A stretch of 7,263 nt of DNA from Alphaproteobacteria bacterium (lineage in GTDB: Bacteria > Pseudomonadota > Alphaproteobacteria > Sphingomonadales > Sphingomonadaceae), in the NCBI GenBank assembly GCA_018970965.1, contig JAGWVG010000083.1, positions 1-7,263 on the forward strand. Direction: 5' to 3'. This document shows positions 5,161 to 7,263 of this stretch, piece after piece. The notes under the pieces are model-generated. The model worked only from the letters and a program-made list of their open reading frames with translations, was not told where the DNA came from and did no database searches. The position numbers and the translations under genes were made by a program. The first letter of the stretch is position 1. Each line of letters opens with the position of its first letter.

Positions 5161-6615
5161 ATGCGGTTGTTTGCGCCTCTCGTTATTGCCCTTTTCGCAG
5201 CATGTGGCGCGCTGACGGCGTGTTCGCGCACGCCCAGTGGCGCGGTCACAGTTAGCATCATCGGTGGGGAAGCGCGCGTTGCCAACCCAAATGGTCGTGC
5301 CCTGGATGCCCCAGCAATGGTGATGACCGGCGCCTTGATGCAGGGCTTGGTTCAGTTTGACGCAACGGGAGAGATTGAGCCTGCCCTTGCGGAGCGCTGG
5401 ATGGTAACGGACGATGGGCTTAGCTACATCTTCCGTATCCGGCGCAGCTTTTGGTCAAACGGTCAGCCCGTTTCCGCAGCGCAGGTCGCCCAAAGCCTCC
5501 GCACCTCACTATCGTCAGCTAGCCGCAACCCGTTGCGCCCCCTATTGGGCCAAGTGGTGCAAATTTTGCCCATGACAGAAACTGTTCTGGAAATTCGCTT
5601 GAGCGAACCTCAGCCCGGGCTGCTTGCGCTGCTGGCAGACCCGCGCATGGCTGTCACGCGGCAGGGGCGGGGCACGGGCCCCTATCGGCTCTATCGAAGC
5701 TATCCCAGCGCCAAAATCCTTCGGCCCGTCATGAGCCTTGCCGAATCCGAAGCTGACGATGCCGAGCTGAAGCGCGCAGAGCGCCGGGTGCGCGGCGAAA
5801 GCGCGCCGCTTGCCATTGCGCGCTATGCCGAGCGCAATGCCAGCTTGGTTTTGGGCGGCAATTTTGCTGACTATCCGCTGATTGCAGCGGCTGGCATTGC
5901 GGCGCGCGATATCCGCATTGATCCGGTTCCTGGCCTATTTGGTCTTGTTCCTGCCCGCACTTCCGGGCCCGCAACAAACCGCGTGGTGCGGCAAGCACTT
6001 GCCATGTCAATCGACCGCACAGCATTGCTCCGCCTATTTGGCGCGCGTGGCTGGACACCCAGTGAAACGCTTATGCCCGGCCCAGTTGATCAATATGTTG
6101 AGGCGCGTCCCGATTGGGCAGACTTGACTTTGGCCGACCGCAAAGCGCGCGCACGTGCGCTGATGGCGCAAAACTATGGCCGCCCATTGACCCTCCGGCT
6201 TGGCCTGCCGCAGGGGCCGGGCGCACGGCTGATGGCCGCACAACTCGCCGCGGATTGGCGACCTTTAGGCGTTGATCTGAAATTGGTGGCGCAAGGTGCC
6301 TTTGCCGATTTGCAGCTGATCGATAGCGTTGCCCCCACCACCAACGCTTTATGGTATCTCCACCCCTTTGCTTGTGGCAATGCGCCGCTGTGCAGCGCTG
6401 CCACGCGCAACGCGCTCGACCTTGCGAAGCGCGCCACGCGTGAAGAACGTGCGCCGCTCTATGCCGAGGCAGATCGCGCCATTATTGCCGAGCAACTCTA
6501 TATTCCAATTGCACGGCCGCTGCGCTGGTCGCTGGTGGCACCACAATTGGCAGGATTTGCGGCAAATGCCACGGGCCAACATCCGCTCAATACCTTAGCT
6601 GCCCCGCGCAACTAG
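5161..6615 (+). CDS. Lipoprotein, family-5 ABC-transporter solute-binding protein (peptide/nickel type)
   Basis: The 484-residue product starts with a lipoprotein signal peptide: MRLF, a hydrophobic stretch to about residue 17, then lipobox LTAC with the acylated cysteine at C21. Ser at +2 is not a retention signal by the enterobacterial Lol rule. The rest fits the SBP_bac_5 family (oligopeptide, dipeptide, nickel and related ligands): ALMQGLVQFD (58-67), ALAERWMVTDDGLSYIFRIR (75-94), WSNGQPVSAAQVAQSL (98-113), GTGPYRLYR (171-179), NRVVRQALAMSIDRTALL (273-290), and YIPIARPLRWSLVAPQLAGF (447-466). The ligand cannot be told. No permease or ATPase gene lies in the window, so it is an orphan here. 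The frame is open back into tRNA-Leu, but those 51 residues are translated tRNA and leader; the ATG at 5161, after a weak GAG, gives a proper signal peptide. It converges on the RNase T2 gene with overlapping stop codons. Confidence 0.87.
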   Translation: MRLFAPLVIALFAACGALTACSRTPSGAVTVSIIGGEARVANPNGRALDAPAMVMTGALMQGLVQFDATGEIEPALAERWMVTDDGLSYIFRIRRSFWSNGQPVSAAQVAQSLRTSLSSASRNPLRPLLGQVVQILPMTETVLEIRLSEPQPGLLALLADPRMAVTRQGRGTGPYRLYRSYPSAKILRPVMSLAESEADDAELKRAERRVRGESAPLAIARYAERNASLVLGGNFADYPLIAAAGIAARDIRIDPVPGLFGLVPARTSGPATNRVVRQALAMSIDRTALLRLFGARGWTPSETLMPGPVDQYVEARPDWADLTLADRKARARALMAQNYGRPLTLRLGLPQGPGARLMAAQLAADWRPLGVDLKLVAQGAFADLQLIDSVAPTTNALWYLHPFACGNAPLCSAATRNALDLAKRATREERAPLYAEADRAIIAEQLYIPIARPLRWSLVAPQLAGFAANATGQHPLNTLAAPRN

Positions 6616-7263
6616 CCCCGCCAAATGCGCAAGGGCGTTTGATCAGCCCGACCCGGCTCATCAGAGGGACATCGGCGGGGTTTCAAGCTGCGTCCGAGGC
6701 AAAAGCGCACCTCCTGAAGCCACCCGAACCGATCCAACTTCAGGCGCAGCATTTCAGGGCGAAGCCCGGGGTTGATCCGTGCAAATTCCGCCGCGAAGAC
6801 GGCGCCTGTGAGAGATTGGTGCGACAATGCCGCCATGTCAGGGAAGCGCACCGCATGGTAGAGGCGCGCGGCAGCTGAGAAATATTGGTCCGGTCGATCC
6901 GTCATGCACGTGCCGTGCTTTGCCCATTCATGCTGGATCAGCGCAACCGAGGGCGTCATGCAGAAATTTTGACGGATAAGGTCAACCGGCAGAGGCTTGG
7001 CGGGCGCGCACCAAGCCGGGTCTTGTTGATGCTTGCCTTCAGGCCAAAGGCCGTGAAGGACAAAGCCAAAGCGCGCCTTGGGCCCACATTGCCCAACATC
7101 ACGCGGATCATTTTCGCGCCCGCGACAATATTGCGGAGCCCAACTGAGAGACAGCAAATAGCCGTGCACCCGCACGCGATTTATCTCGGCGGATGGTGGC
7201 ATTTCGATGGCTGGCGCCGACACAGCATCGGGCATCACACAGCTGACCGGCTGCGCATAGGCA
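6612..7263 (-). CDS. RNase T2 family ribonuclease, secreted, 5' end beyond window
   Basis: Endoribonuclease that cleaves single-stranded RNA through a 2',3'-cyclic phosphate; bacterial members (RNase I type) act in the periplasm. The visible 216 residues carry both family signatures: CAS I as FGFVLHGLWPEG and CAS II as HEWAKHGTC. This supplies the two catalytic histidines (70 and 111 of the visible fragment), E112, K115 and H116. SLSWAPQYC near residue 40 is the usual N-terminal strand. A GTG (7238) and an ATG (7235) could start the frame, but it stays open to the edge. The upstream residues read AYAQPVSC, where AYA before Q looks like a signal peptidase I site, so the true start with its signal peptide lies past 7263. 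Several cysteines suggest disulfides. It is tail to tail with the binding-protein gene, with stop codons overlapping in CTAG. Confidence 0.92.
   Translation of the reverse strand, partial: AYAQPVSCVMPDAVSAPAIEMPPSAEINRVRVHGYLLSLSWAPQYCRGRENDPRDVGQCGPKARFGFVLHGLWPEGKHQQDPAWCAPAKPLPVDLIRQNFCMTPSVALIQHEWAKHGTCMTDRPDQYFSAAARLYHAVRFPDMAALSHQSLTGAVFAAEFARINPGLRPEMLRLKLDRFGWLQEVRFCLGRSLKPRRCPSDEPGRADQTPLRIWRG

Overview
This window looks like ordinary core chromosome from an alphaproteobacterium, most likely a member of the Sphingomonadales. That call rests on four things: the TIGR02300/FYDLN-acid protein next to aroA, an EPSP synthase resembling that of Agrobacterium CP4, a ribosomal protein S1 ending in the alphaproteobacterial tail (YGSSDSGASLGDILG), and moderately high G+C. 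It is a judgement from remembered family sequences, not a database search.

Layout. The left edge (1-43, minus) holds the 5' half of tRNA-Ala(GGC). Upstream of it on the same strand is a small zinc-ribbon/acidic-tail protein of the TIGR02300 family (110-433). After a 108-bp divergent gap come aroA and cmk, translationally coupled by an ATGA overlap. A 155-bp leader with a bulged hairpin precedes rpsA (ribosomal protein S1), which ends at a convincing intrinsic terminator. A 224-bp gap with a 15-bp dyad leads to ihfB (IHF beta). Then come tRNA-Leu(TAA), a 10-bp hairpin, and a lipoprotein that is a family-5 ABC-transporter solute-binding protein with no transporter genes nearby. The right edge is a minus-strand, secreted RNase T2 whose signal peptide runs off the window. 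Its stop codon overlaps that of the binding protein.

How the genes fit together. The aroA-cmk-rpsA-ihfB order is an old proteobacterial arrangement that links aromatic amino-acid synthesis, CMP/dCMP phosphorylation, translation initiation and nucleoid architecture. The two tRNAs flank this block. The binding protein and RNase T2 form a separate envelope/periplasm pair arranged tail to tail.

No CRISPR array, insertion sequence, phage gene, toxin-antitoxin pair or defence system was seen. The points worth a second look are small: a glycine at the glyphosate-determining position of a CP4-like AroA, the rpsA leader structure, the ihfB-upstream dyad, a reading frame that starts falsely inside tRNA-Leu, the orphan binding protein, and the overlapping stop codons.
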